A stretch of 64,000 nucleotides of DNA. It comes from Streptomyces coelicoflavus. Lineage in GTDB: Bacteria; Actinomycetota; Actinomycetes; Streptomycetales; Streptomycetaceae. The translations under genes and the position numbers were made by a program. The stretch lies in assembly GCF_003112555.1 (NCBI RefSeq), contig NZ_BEWB01000006.1:496001-560000 (forward strand), read 5' to 3'. How positions within the stretch are numbered: the stretch's first letter is position 1; the number at the start of each line of letters is the position of its first letter. The notes beneath the pieces were generated by a model. That model did no database searches. It was not told where the DNA came from and saw only the letters and a program-made list of their open reading frames with translations. Shown in pieces: positions 50,013-57,081 of this stretch.

Positions 50013-50969
50013 ATGCGTGCCGTACAGTTCGACCGTTTTGGCCCGCCCGACGTCTTGCGCATCAACGACGTCCCCACGCCCCGGCCGGGCCCGGGTGAAG
50101 TCCTCGTCGAGGTGCGCGCCGCGAGCGTGGACGCCGGCGAGACCGCCTTCCGGGCGGGCGCAATGCGCCGGGTGACCCGCACCCGCTTCCCTCGCGGCCT
50201 GGGCAGCGACTTCGCCGGCCGGGTCGCGGCCGTCGGCAGCGGCGTACGCGCCCGGCACGTCGGAGAGGCGGTGTGGGGGCTCATGCCGCACCTCGTCTTC
50301 GGGGCCGTCGCCGACTACGTCGCCGTGCCCGAGCGGCGGCTCGCCCGCGCCCCGGAGAACCTGAGCCTGCTCGAAGCCGCCGCCCTTCCGGTGGCGGGCA
50401 CCACCGCGACGACCGCCCTCACCGACAAGGCGCGGCTCCAGCCGGGGGAGAAGCTCCTGGTCCGCGGCGCCACCGGTGGCGTCGGCAGCGCCGCCGTGCA
50501 ACTGGGCAAGGCGCTCGGCGCCCATGTCACCGCCCTCGCCGGCGCCCGCAACCTCGACTGGATCACCCGGCTCGGGGCGGACGAGGCCCTGGACTACCGC
50601 ACGACCCGGCCCGAGGACCTCGGCCGCTTCGACGTGATCGTCGACGTCGTCGGCACCGACGTGGGTGCCTATCAGGCACGGCTGGCGCGCAAGGGGCGGC
50701 TGGTCGCGCTCTCCTTCGACGCCGACCGCGTCGTTTCCTCCATGCTCGGCACCGCGCTGCGGGCGGCCGCCGTTCCCCGGCGCGTCAAGATGTTCAGCAA
50801 CAACCCGTCGGCCGACCGGATCGCGGAGCTCACCCGGGCCGCGGAGGCGGGAACGATCCGGCCCGTGATCGACACCGTCTTCCCCATGCGGGACGTCGCG
50901 GAGGCCCATCGCCGGCTCGAGGCGGGCGGTGTCCGCGGCAAATACGTCATCGACCTGCAACTGCCCTAG
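50013..50969 (+). CDS. Zinc-independent alcohol dehydrogenase/quinone reductase (MDR)
   Basis: A 318-residue medium-chain dehydrogenase/reductase of the quinone oxidoreductase branch. MRAVQFDRFGPPDVLRI is the typical start, VLVEVRAASVDAGETAFRAG the catalytic-domain core, and KLLVRGATGGVGSAAVQLGKALGA the NADPH-binding Rossmann motif. The closing segment VIDTVFPMRDVAEAHRRLEAGGVRGKYVID is also typical. No catalytic zinc cysteine is present. It likely reduces quinones or enones and is controlled by the divergent TetR gene. ATG 50013 follows GAGAGGAG. Confidence 0.92.
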   Translation: MRAVQFDRFGPPDVLRINDVPTPRPGPGEVLVEVRAASVDAGETAFRAGAMRRVTRTRFPRGLGSDFAGRVAAVGSGVRARHVGEAVWGLMPHLVFGAVADYVAVPERRLARAPENLSLLEAAALPVAGTTATTALTDKARLQPGEKLLVRGATGGVGSAAVQLGKALGAHVTALAGARNLDWITRLGADEALDYRTTRPEDLGRFDVIVDVVGTDVGAYQARLARKGRLVALSFDADRVVSSMLGTALRAAAVPRRVKMFSNNPSADRIAELTRAAEAGTIRPVIDTVFPMRDVAEAHRRLEAGGVRGKYVIDLQLP

Positions 50970-51012
50970 CCGGCCCCCGTCCCGACTGCGCATCAGCGCA
51001 TCACCGCTTCAA

Positions 51013-51052
51013 AGCGGCAGAGCGGCAGAGCGGCAGAGCGGCAGAGCTTCAG
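51013..51052. repeat. Tandem 8-bp AGCGGCAG repeat
   Basis: Four perfect copies (51013-51044) and a degenerate fifth lie between the convergent oxidoreductase and M14 peptidase genes, followed by TTCAG and CATCAGCG repeats up to the peptidase stop. Confidence 0.75.
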
Positions 51053-51073
51053 AGGTTCAGTAGGTTCAGAGCG

Positions 51074-52378
51074 TCAGCGCATCAGCGCGCACTCCGCCGC
51101 CGCCAGCACCGTGCGGGTCTGGAGTTCCACCTGGGTGCGGACGGGGACCGGGCGCAGGCGCAGTGACGTCTCGAAGTCCGTGCACCAGGTGGTGAAGAGG
51201 CCGTCGAGTTCGTGGCGGAGGGCGATGGACGCCGGGTCGCCGGTCGCGTCCAGGAGGCGTAGCAGGAGGCCCGCCGCGCGCAGTGGCTGGCGTCGGGCGA
51301 CGACCTCCAGGGCGCTGATCCCGGCCGTCGTCAGCGCGGGGGAGCTGCCGGCGCGGGGTGCCGACTCCGCCTGCCGGACCAGCGGCTGCCAGGAGTCGGC
51401 GACCAGGTCGTACAGGTCGTCGGCCATCCACTCCAGTACGCGACCGGGCGGGCTTTCCGCGGCCGGGGGCAGGAAGCCGCGGGCCTTGTCGAACACGTCG
51501 GTGACGTGTCGTCCGCCCTCCCGGACCAGGTGGGACAGCTCGCGCAGGGCCCGGGCGGGGTCCGGGTGCGGGGCCGGGTCGTCGGCCGTGCCGGTGGACC
51601 ACAGGGGCACCTCGACGATCGCCGTGACACCGCCGTACCGCTGGGGCGCGCACCACGTGGACCGGCCGATGTTCTCGGACCCGGCCGCCAGCCGGGCGGT
51701 GCTGTCCGGAGGCGGCAGGACGTGGACGCCGGGGGCCGGGTTCTCCCAGTACAGGGCGTCGTACGTGCCGTGCTGGACGGGGACGCCGAGGTCGGCGGCG
51801 GATGCCGCGAAGGGGGCGGCGAGGCCCGGGAGGCCGCTGGTGAGCTGGACCCAGGCGCCGCCCGCGTCGACGTTGTGCAGGGAGCACTGGAGTACGGGGC
51901 GGAGGGCGTCGATCGTGTCGAACAGGGCGTGGCTCTCCGGGAGCCGCCGGCCGACGATCGGTGCCCACTCCGGCTGTTCCGCCGCGACCGGGCGGAAGGC
52001 GGCGCGGTAGTAGCGGGCCAGTGTGGCGCCGGGGCCGGCCGTCGCCGCCTCGATGCCCTCGCTCAGTGCCGCGCCGTCCGGGTCGAGGCACAGGACGATG
52101 TCCCAGGTGACGGTCTCGGGGTCGGTCGCCGGGGACCGGCGGTCGCCGGCCGCGACCCGCTCCGCCAGCGCCAGCGCCGTCGCGCCGCCCACCGGCTCGT
52201 CCGGGTGCGGCCGGGCCACCACCAGGACGTGGCGCGGTCCGTGCCCCACCGACAGCATCAGGATCGGCCGGCCGGCCCTGGACGTGCCGATGCGGCGCAG
52301 GCGGCCGGCCCCGGGGAACCGGGAGACCAGCCGTCGCGCCGACTCGGTGACTTCCGCGACCGTGAGGTAGCGGTGCAT
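51074..52378 (-). CDS. M14-type zinc carboxypeptidase of the peptide-modification locus
   Basis: A 434-residue protein with the metallocarboxypeptidase M14 fold. The zinc ligands are His58 and Glu61 in RPHPDEPVGG and His168 in CSLHNVDAGGAW. A candidate catalytic Glu256 lies in IVEVPLW. There is no signal peptide, so it acts in the cytoplasm. The C-terminal 170 residues are helical and not part of the standard catalytic core. ATG 52378 is 13 bases after the stop of the 25-codon peptide gene. An in-frame GTG at 52411 would overlap that gene and add 11 residues. Co-transcription with the peptide gene suggests it trims the peptide. Confidence 0.8.
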   Translation of the reverse strand: MHRYLTVAEVTESARRLVSRFPGAGRLRRIGTSRAGRPILMLSVGHGPRHVLVVARPHPDEPVGGATALALAERVAAGDRRSPATDPETVTWDIVLCLDPDGAALSEGIEAATAGPGATLARYYRAAFRPVAAEQPEWAPIVGRRLPESHALFDTIDALRPVLQCSLHNVDAGGAWVQLTSGLPGLAAPFAASAADLGVPVQHGTYDALYWENPAPGVHVLPPPDSTARLAAGSENIGRSTWCAPQRYGGVTAIVEVPLWSTGTADDPAPHPDPARALRELSHLVREGGRHVTDVFDKARGFLPPAAESPPGRVLEWMADDLYDLVADSWQPLVRQAESAPRAGSSPALTTAGISALEVVARRQPLRAAGLLLRLLDATGDPASIALRHELDGLFTTWCTDFETSLRLRPVPVRTQVELQTRTVLAAAECALMR

Positions 52379-52391
52379 CGGGCGTGTCCGG

Positions 52392-52469
52392 TCAGGAGCC
52401 GCCGTTGCCACCGCTGTCGCCGGTGGTCTCCTTCTTGTCCAGCGGACGGATCTCGATCTTGTTCGCCAT
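52392..52469 (-). CDS. 25-aa putative RiPP precursor peptide
   Basis: A 25-codon gene with one of the best ribosome binding sites in the window (GGAAGGAGA, seven bases before the ATG at 52469). The product starts MANKIEIRPLDKKETT, an amphipathic, charged leader-like segment, and ends with the tail GDSGGNGGS. The tail has two Gly-Gly pairs and a final Ser. It precedes the M14 peptidase gene by 13 bases and is divergent from the RRE-ThiF and RRE-M50 genes, so all four genes likely work together. A TTGACA promoter lies upstream. That it is a modified peptide precursor is inference from size, context and partner domains. Confidence 0.75.
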   Translation of the reverse strand: MANKIEIRPLDKKETTGDSGGNGGS

Positions 52470-52544
52470 GCCGTCTCCTTCCGGTGGTGATGACCGGTGA
52501 TGACCGTGGCGCCTTGGGCGTGCGAGGCACCTGGTGCTCTTGTC

Positions 52545-52574
52545 AGCGTTCGCTCACCCGTGCACCGTTGTCAA
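52545..52574 (-). promoter_or_regulatory. Promoter of the peptide-M14 operon
   Basis: On the minus strand TTGACA (52574-52569), an 18-base spacer and AACGCT (52550-52545) point toward the peptide gene, giving a leader of about 70 bases. A TTGTCA direct repeat (52540 and 52568, plus strand) overlaps it. Confidence 0.55.
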
Positions 52575-52621
52575 TGTCCGTTGTGGCACGCGTGGTTGGG
52601 GATGGCGAGGTTGGCGCGAAA

Positions 52622-53815
52622 ATGACGGTGCACCCGATGCGGCGGCCCCGGATCAAGCCGGAGCACCGCGCCTACCGGACCGTGGACGGCCACGTGCGGA
52701 TCGGCAGCGTCGTCCACGGCATCGGCGCCGAGGTGCGGGACGACGACGGCTGGGTCTGGACGCTCGTCCAGGTCATGGACGGGACGCGCAGCGCCCCGGA
52801 CGTCGTCGCCGAGGTGGCCGGACGCCACCCGGAACTGCGGCTGCCGGCCCCGGACATCGCCCAGGCCATGACGGACCTGACCGACGCCGGGTACGTCGAG
52901 GACGCCGGTGCCGAGCCGCCGGCGGAACTGTCCGAGCGGGAACGCGAGCGGTACGGCAGGGGCATGACCCTCCTGCGGTGGATGGACCTCCGGCCCAGGG
53001 ACAGTGCCTGGGAGCCGCAGCTGCTGCTGCGCCGGGCCGAGGTCCTGCTGGTCGGCGTCGGCGGCACCGGCTCGGCCGCCGCCCGGGACCTGGTGGCCTC
53101 CGGCGTGGGGCGGCTGCACTGCGTCGAACCGGACGTGGTCGAACTGTCCAACCTCAACCGGCAGACGCTCTTCCGCGAGGAGGACCTCGGCAGACCCAAG
53201 CTCGACGCCGCGCTCACCGCCCTGCGCGCGCTCAACCCGGACGTCGAGGTCACCGGCGAGCGGCGCGAGGTACGGGGCCCGGCCGACCTCGAGGACCTGC
53301 TGACGGGAGCCCGCGGCGCGTCCGGCTACGACGCCCTGCTGCTCGCCGCCGACCGCCCCGCCGCGATCCGCCGATGGGCCAACCAGGTCTGCCTGGCCAC
53401 GGGCACACCGTGGGCCGAGGCGGGCTACCGCGGACCGCTGGTCGCCGTGGGCGTCTTCACGCCGGGCCGGGGCGCGTGCTGGCAGTGCCTGCGCGACGCC
53501 GAGACCGAACGCCGCGACCTGCGGCTCGGCCCCGGCCAGGACGAGGACGCGGCCTCGCCCCGCATGCCGTGGAATCCGGCCAACGCCGTGACCGCGGGCC
53601 TGTCCGGCGGGCTGCTGGCCCACGCCGCCCTGATGCTGCTGTGCGGCGTCCCGCCCGTCGAACCCGGATGCCGGTTCGGCCTCAACCTCATGATGCCGGG
53701 CGACCCGGTCCTGCAACGCTCGCCGCGGCGACCCGACTGCCCGGCCTGCCGCCGGACGGAGAACGGCCCGGCGCCGGCCGCCCGTTCCGGCTCCGGGGAC
53801 CGGAGCCCCTCGTGA
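52622..53815 (+). CDS. RRE-ThiF: E1-like adenylating enzyme
   Basis: A 397-residue protein. Residues about 20-95 form a PqqD-like winged-helix/RiPP recognition element (VRIGSVVHGIGAEVRDDDGW, then MDGTRSAPDVVAEVAGRHPEL and IAQAMTDLTDAGYVEDAG). From about 130 on it is an E1/ThiF/MoeB domain: nucleotide loop VLLVGVGGTGSAAARDLVAS (141-160), the family phrase DVVELSNLNRQTLF (171-184), Lys193 in LGRPKLDAA, and LLLAADRP. Two CxxC pairs (286/289 in GACWQCL and 373/376 in DCPACR) should hold the structural zinc. It is predicted to bind a peptide leader and adenylate a carboxylate. Its stop overlaps the M50 gene by 4 bases. ATG 52622 has GAGG about 11 bases upstream. Confidence 0.87.
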   Translation: MTVHPMRRPRIKPEHRAYRTVDGHVRIGSVVHGIGAEVRDDDGWVWTLVQVMDGTRSAPDVVAEVAGRHPELRLPAPDIAQAMTDLTDAGYVEDAGAEPPAELSERERERYGRGMTLLRWMDLRPRDSAWEPQLLLRRAEVLLVGVGGTGSAAARDLVASGVGRLHCVEPDVVELSNLNRQTLFREEDLGRPKLDAALTALRALNPDVEVTGERREVRGPADLEDLLTGARGASGYDALLLAADRPAAIRRWANQVCLATGTPWAEAGYRGPLVAVGVFTPGRGACWQCLRDAETERRDLRLGPGQDEDAASPRMPWNPANAVTAGLSGGLLAHAALMLLCGVPPVEPGCRFGLNLMMPGDPVLQRSPRRPDCPACRRTENGPAPAARSGSGDRSPS

Positions 53816-55080
53816 CGGACACGACCGCCGGCGGCCCTCCCCGGATCGGGCCGGCGACCCGTGTCGTCCTGCACGACCTGGCCGTACGACGCGACCGCGA
53901 CGAGTGGATCGTGGGCCGCATGGTCACCCGGAACTTCGTCGCCCTGCCGGCGGTCGGGGCGCGCGCGGTGGAACTCCTGGGCGACGGGCTGAGCGTGGCG
54001 CGTACGGAGGAGACGCTGCGGGCCGAGACCGGGGAGGAGTTCGATATCGCGGACTTCGTCGGGGACCTGACCGCGCTGGGCTTCGTGGCGCGGATCGGCG
54101 ACCGTCCGGTCCCCGACGCCGAACCGCCGCGGGCGTCCCTGCCGTGGCTGCGGCCCCGCCACGTCCGTCTCGCCCTGCACCCGGCGCTCCCGCTGCTCGT
54201 CGGGGCACTGCTGACGGCCGCCGTCGCCGTCCTGGTGCGCCGTCCCGACCTGCTTCCCGGCTACCGCGACCTGCTGTGGAGCCGCCACGGCAGCGTGGTC
54301 CTGCTGAGCGGTGCGGCGGCCGGGTGGACGCTGCTGCTGGCCCACGAACTGGCGCACCTGGTGACCGCCCGGGCGGCGGGCGTGCCGGGGCGGATGCGGC
54401 TGGGCACCCGGCTTCAGTTCCTCGTCATGCAGACCGACATCAGCGGCATCGAACTCGCCCCCCGCCGGCACCGGCTGACGGCCTACCTGGCCGGAATCGC
54501 CCTCAACCTGTCCGTCGCGTCGTGCCTCGTCCTGGTCCTCGCCGCGACGGAGGCCGGGACGACCGCCCACCGCCTGCTGGCCGCGGCCCTGCTCCTCGCC
54601 CTGCTGCCGCTGCCCTTCCAGTGCATGGTCTTCACCCGCACCGACCTGTACTTCGTCCTCCAGGACCTCACCGGCTGCCGGGACCTGTACGGAGACGGCC
54701 TGGCGTACGCCCGGTACCGGTTCCGGCGCGCGGTGCGGCCGGTGCGGCGCCTCGCCCGGGGCGAGGCACCGGCGCACGCACGGGACGACCCGAGCACCCG
54801 GCTGCCCGCGCACGAGCGGCGGGCCGTCCGGATCTACAGCGTCGTCCTCGTGGCCGGTACGGCGGCCTGTCTGACGTTCATGGCCGCGGTCACCCTGCCC
54901 GTCGACATCGCCCTCCTGGTCCGCGCCGTGCGGGGACTGGGACCGGAACACGGCCTGGCCGGCAACGCCGACGCGGTGACGGTGCTGGTGGTCCTGGGCG
55001 GGGTCAACGTGCTCTGGCTGGTCACCTGGTGGCGCAACCGCCGCGCACGCCGCGCCCGCCGGGCCACGGGCGCGGCCTGA
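53812..55080 (+). CDS. RRE-M50: membrane zinc protease of the peptide locus
   Basis: A 422-residue membrane protein starting at GTG 53812 inside the ThiF stop (GTGA). Residues about 30-95 are PqqD-like (VTRNFVALPAVGARAVELLGDG, then DFVGDLTALGFVARIGD). Membrane segments follow: ALHPALPLLVGALLTAAVAVL, then the catalytic helix WTLLLAHELAHLVTARAAG with the HExxH motif at 178-182. Two hydrophobic segments come next (YLAGIALNLSVASCLVLVLAA; LLAAALLLALLPLPFQCMVF), then a possible third ligand in DLYFVLQDLTGCRDLYGD, and two last helices. This is the site-2-protease/peptide zinc metalloprotease group. It may release or export the modified peptide at the membrane. Confidence 0.85.
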   Translation: MTDTTAGGPPRIGPATRVVLHDLAVRRDRDEWIVGRMVTRNFVALPAVGARAVELLGDGLSVARTEETLRAETGEEFDIADFVGDLTALGFVARIGDRPVPDAEPPRASLPWLRPRHVRLALHPALPLLVGALLTAAVAVLVRRPDLLPGYRDLLWSRHGSVVLLSGAAAGWTLLLAHELAHLVTARAAGVPGRMRLGTRLQFLVMQTDISGIELAPRRHRLTAYLAGIALNLSVASCLVLVLAATEAGTTAHRLLAAALLLALLPLPFQCMVFTRTDLYFVLQDLTGCRDLYGDGLAYARYRFRRAVRPVRRLARGEAPAHARDDPSTRLPAHERRAVRIYSVVLVAGTAACLTFMAAVTLPVDIALLVRAVRGLGPEHGLAGNADAVTVLVVLGGVNVLWLVTWWRNRRARRARRATGAA

Positions 55081-55117
55081 GGGCGGGCCACGTGGGGGCA
55101 CGCCACGGGCCGGCCGC

Positions 55118-55606
55118 TCAGCGTCCCGTCGTACCGTCGATCAGCTCGCGCAGGATGTCCGCGTGGCCCGCGTGGCGGCCGGTCTCCTCGATCATGTGGG
55201 CGAGGGCCCAGCGGGCGCTGGGCGCGGGACGGCCCGGACGGGGCCGGGGGAGCGGGGCGCCGAGGTCGGCGCAGGCGTCGAGGACGTGGTTCGCGCGTTC
55301 GACGGCCTCCCGGTAGCGGGCGACGACATCGGCCACGCCGTCCCGGGGCGCGGCCCGGAACGTCGCCGGCCAACTCCGCACCTCCTCCCCGAGGAAGAGG
55401 GCGCGTTCGACGTGGGTCAGGTGGTTGAGCAGCCCGAGCAGGTTGGTGCCGGACGGCACCGCGGCCGTGCGGACCTGCGGTTCCGGGGCGTCCTCGACCT
55501 TGCCGGCGACCGAGGTCCGCAGGTAGTCGAGGAACCCGCGCAGGGTCTCGGCCTCACCGTCTCCGGTGCGGGGCGGCGGCGCGTCCCGGCGGGGTGTGGT
55601 GGACAT
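55118..55606 (-). CDS. DinB-like/DUF664 protein
   Basis: A 162-residue four-helix protein of the DinB/DUF664 superfamily: ETLRGFLDYLRTSVAGKVED, NLLGLLNHLTHVERALFLGEEV with the metal-binding His, and the closing SARWALAHMIEETGRHAGHADILRELIDG with further His residues. Relatives are thiol-dependent S-transferases or of unknown function. AGGAGGT lies six bases upstream of ATG 55606. The methyltransferase gene ends 26 bases upstream on the same strand, so the two are an operon. It is convergent with the M50 gene. Confidence 0.88.
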   Translation of the reverse strand: MSTTPRRDAPPPRTGDGEAETLRGFLDYLRTSVAGKVEDAPEPQVRTAAVPSGTNLLGLLNHLTHVERALFLGEEVRSWPATFRAAPRDGVADVVARYREAVERANHVLDACADLGAPLPRPRPGRPAPSARWALAHMIEETGRHAGHADILRELIDGTTGR

Positions 55607-55632
55607 GGTGACCTCCTGGTGGACGTGTGCCT

Positions 55633-56313
55633 TCAGCCGGTGCGGTGGACGAGCAGGACGTGGTCGACGACCTCCGCGGTGCGCCCGTCCGGGCCGGTCG
55701 CGGTCCGGCGAGGGGCCTCGGCCCGTTCGACCCGCCACGTCGCCGGGTCGAGGGCGAGGTCCGCCGCGACTTCCCGCGGGGCCGGGTACCGGGCGTCGGG
55801 GTCCTGGTCCCACGACCACGGCGCGGTCGAGCCGTGGTCGACGACCAGCAGCCGCCCGCCGGGGCGCAGCGCGTGCGCGGCCGCACGCAGGACCGCCGCC
55901 CGGTCCAGGTCGAAGGGGGTGTGGAGGTAGTGCGCGCAGACCAGGTCGAACCGGCCCCCGGGGAAGGAGGCGCGCAGATCGTGCCGTACGGCGTCCACCC
56001 GGTCGCCGAGGCCGTGCGCGCGGGCGTGTCCCGCGAGCCGCTCGGCCGCCACGCCGGAGATGTCCACGGCCGTGACCCGCCAGCCCCGCCGGGCGAGCCA
56101 CAGCGCGTCCCCGCCGCTGCCGCACCCCAGGTCCAGGGCGGTGCCGGGAGGCAGGCCGGTGACCGTCTCGACGAGACGGACGTTGGGCCGGGGGGCGTCG
56201 GGCGCCGGGCGGGCGGCGTACACGCCGTCCCAGAAGGTGACCGCCTCGGCGGCACTCGCCGGACTCGGCGGATCGTTCGGACTCGTCGGCCTCATCGGAT
56301 CGTTCGGACTCAC
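55633..56313 (-). CDS. Class I SAM-dependent methyltransferase
   Basis: A 226-residue methyltransferase. The SAM motif I is ALDLGCGSGGDALWLARRG, followed by VTAVDISGVAAERLA (acidic residue after strand 2), FDLVCAHYLHTPFD (motif II) and ALRPGGRLLVVDHGS (motif III). The N-terminus has a short repeated SPNDP element from repeats in the DNA. GTG 56313 follows AAGGAG at six bases. Substrate unknown. It is transcribed with the DinB-like gene and divergently from an XRE-cupin regulator. Confidence 0.88.
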   Translation of the reverse strand: MSPNDPMRPTSPNDPPSPASAAEAVTFWDGVYAARPAPDAPRPNVRLVETVTGLPPGTALDLGCGSGGDALWLARRGWRVTAVDISGVAAERLAGHARAHGLGDRVDAVRHDLRASFPGGRFDLVCAHYLHTPFDLDRAAVLRAAAHALRPGGRLLVVDHGSTAPWSWDQDPDARYPAPREVAADLALDPATWRVERAEAPRRTATGPDGRTAEVVDHVLLVHRTG

Positions 56314-56420
56314 CGGGACTCCTTCGTTCGGGCTCGTTCGGGCTCGGCCGGGCTGGGCCGGCAGCCGTGGGCGGCGGATGCGGACAGTCTTGGCAGCGGC
56401 CGTCCGATCCGGCACGAGAA

Positions 56421-56437
56421 CTTGCCGTTGTGGCAAG
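56421..56437. promoter_or_regulatory. Palindrome before the XRE-cupin regulator
   Basis: CTTGCC-GTTGT-GGCAAG, a perfect 6-bp dyad with a 5-base spacer, eight bases before the regulator start. It is a likely autoregulatory operator that could also affect the divergent methyltransferase. Confidence 0.6.
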
Positions 56438-56445
56438 GTGGCCCG

Positions 56446-57081
56446 ATGGACGCCGGAGCGGACGACGTGGACGACGTACTCGACGCGGTGGGCCCGCGCC
56501 TGCGCGCGCTGCGCCGTGAGCGGGGCATCACCCTCGCCCACCTGTCTGCGGCGACCGGGGTGTCGGAGAGCACCCTGTCGCGGCTGGAGAGCGGGCAGCG
56601 CAGGGCGACCCTGGAGCTGCTGCTGCCGCTCGCCCGGATCTACGACGTTCCCCTGGACGACCTCGTCGGCGCCCCGCGCACCGGCGACCCGCGCATCCAC
56701 CTGAAGCCCGTCCGGCGCTTCGGGATGGTCTTCGTGCCGCTCTCCCGGCGGCCGGGCGGCACCCAGGCGTTCAAGATGATCATCCCGAGCCGTCCGGCAC
56801 CGCTGGAACCGACCCCGCAGACCCACGAGGGCTCCGAATGGCTGTACGTGCTCAGCGGCCGGCTGCGGCTGCTGGTCGGGGAGCGCGACCTCACGCTGAC
56901 GCCCGGTGAGGCGGCGGAGTTCGACACGTCCCTGCCGCACTGGCTGGGCAGCGCCGACGGCGGCGCGGTCGAACTGCTCGTCCTCTTCGGCCTCCAGGGG
57001 GTGCGGGCGCACGTGCGGGACGGCGGTGCCCGAGCGCCCGGTCAGCCCCCGGCCGTCACCCGGCGGCAGGCCTCCACGTAG
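56446..57081 (+). CDS. XRE-cupin transcriptional regulator
   Basis: A 211-residue regulator. The helix-turn-helix of the Cro/CI type (about residues 15-68) reads LRALRRERGITLAHLSAATGVSESTLSRLESG. The C-terminal cupin_2 domain (about 110-185) has THEGSEWLYVLSGRLRLLVG and LTPGEAAEFDTSLPHWLG. Such proteins sense a small ligand in the cupin. ATG 56446 lies immediately after a CTTGCC/GGCAAG dyad. The last 40 bases overlap the 3' end of the convergent LysR gene. Confidence 0.9.
   Translation: MDAGADDVDDVLDAVGPRLRALRRERGITLAHLSAATGVSESTLSRLESGQRRATLELLLPLARIYDVPLDDLVGAPRTGDPRIHLKPVRRFGMVFVPLSRRPGGTQAFKMIIPSRPAPLEPTPQTHEGSEWLYVLSGRLRLLVGERDLTLTPGEAAEFDTSLPHWLGSADGGAVELLVLFGLQGVRAHVRDGGARAPGQPPAVTRRQAST

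Noticed and set aside
51074..52411. M14 protein as a succinylglutamate desuccinylase of arginine catabolism
   Set aside because: The HPxE/His zinc motif would allow it, but there are no arginine-succinyl pathway genes nearby and the peptide gene is directly coupled to it.
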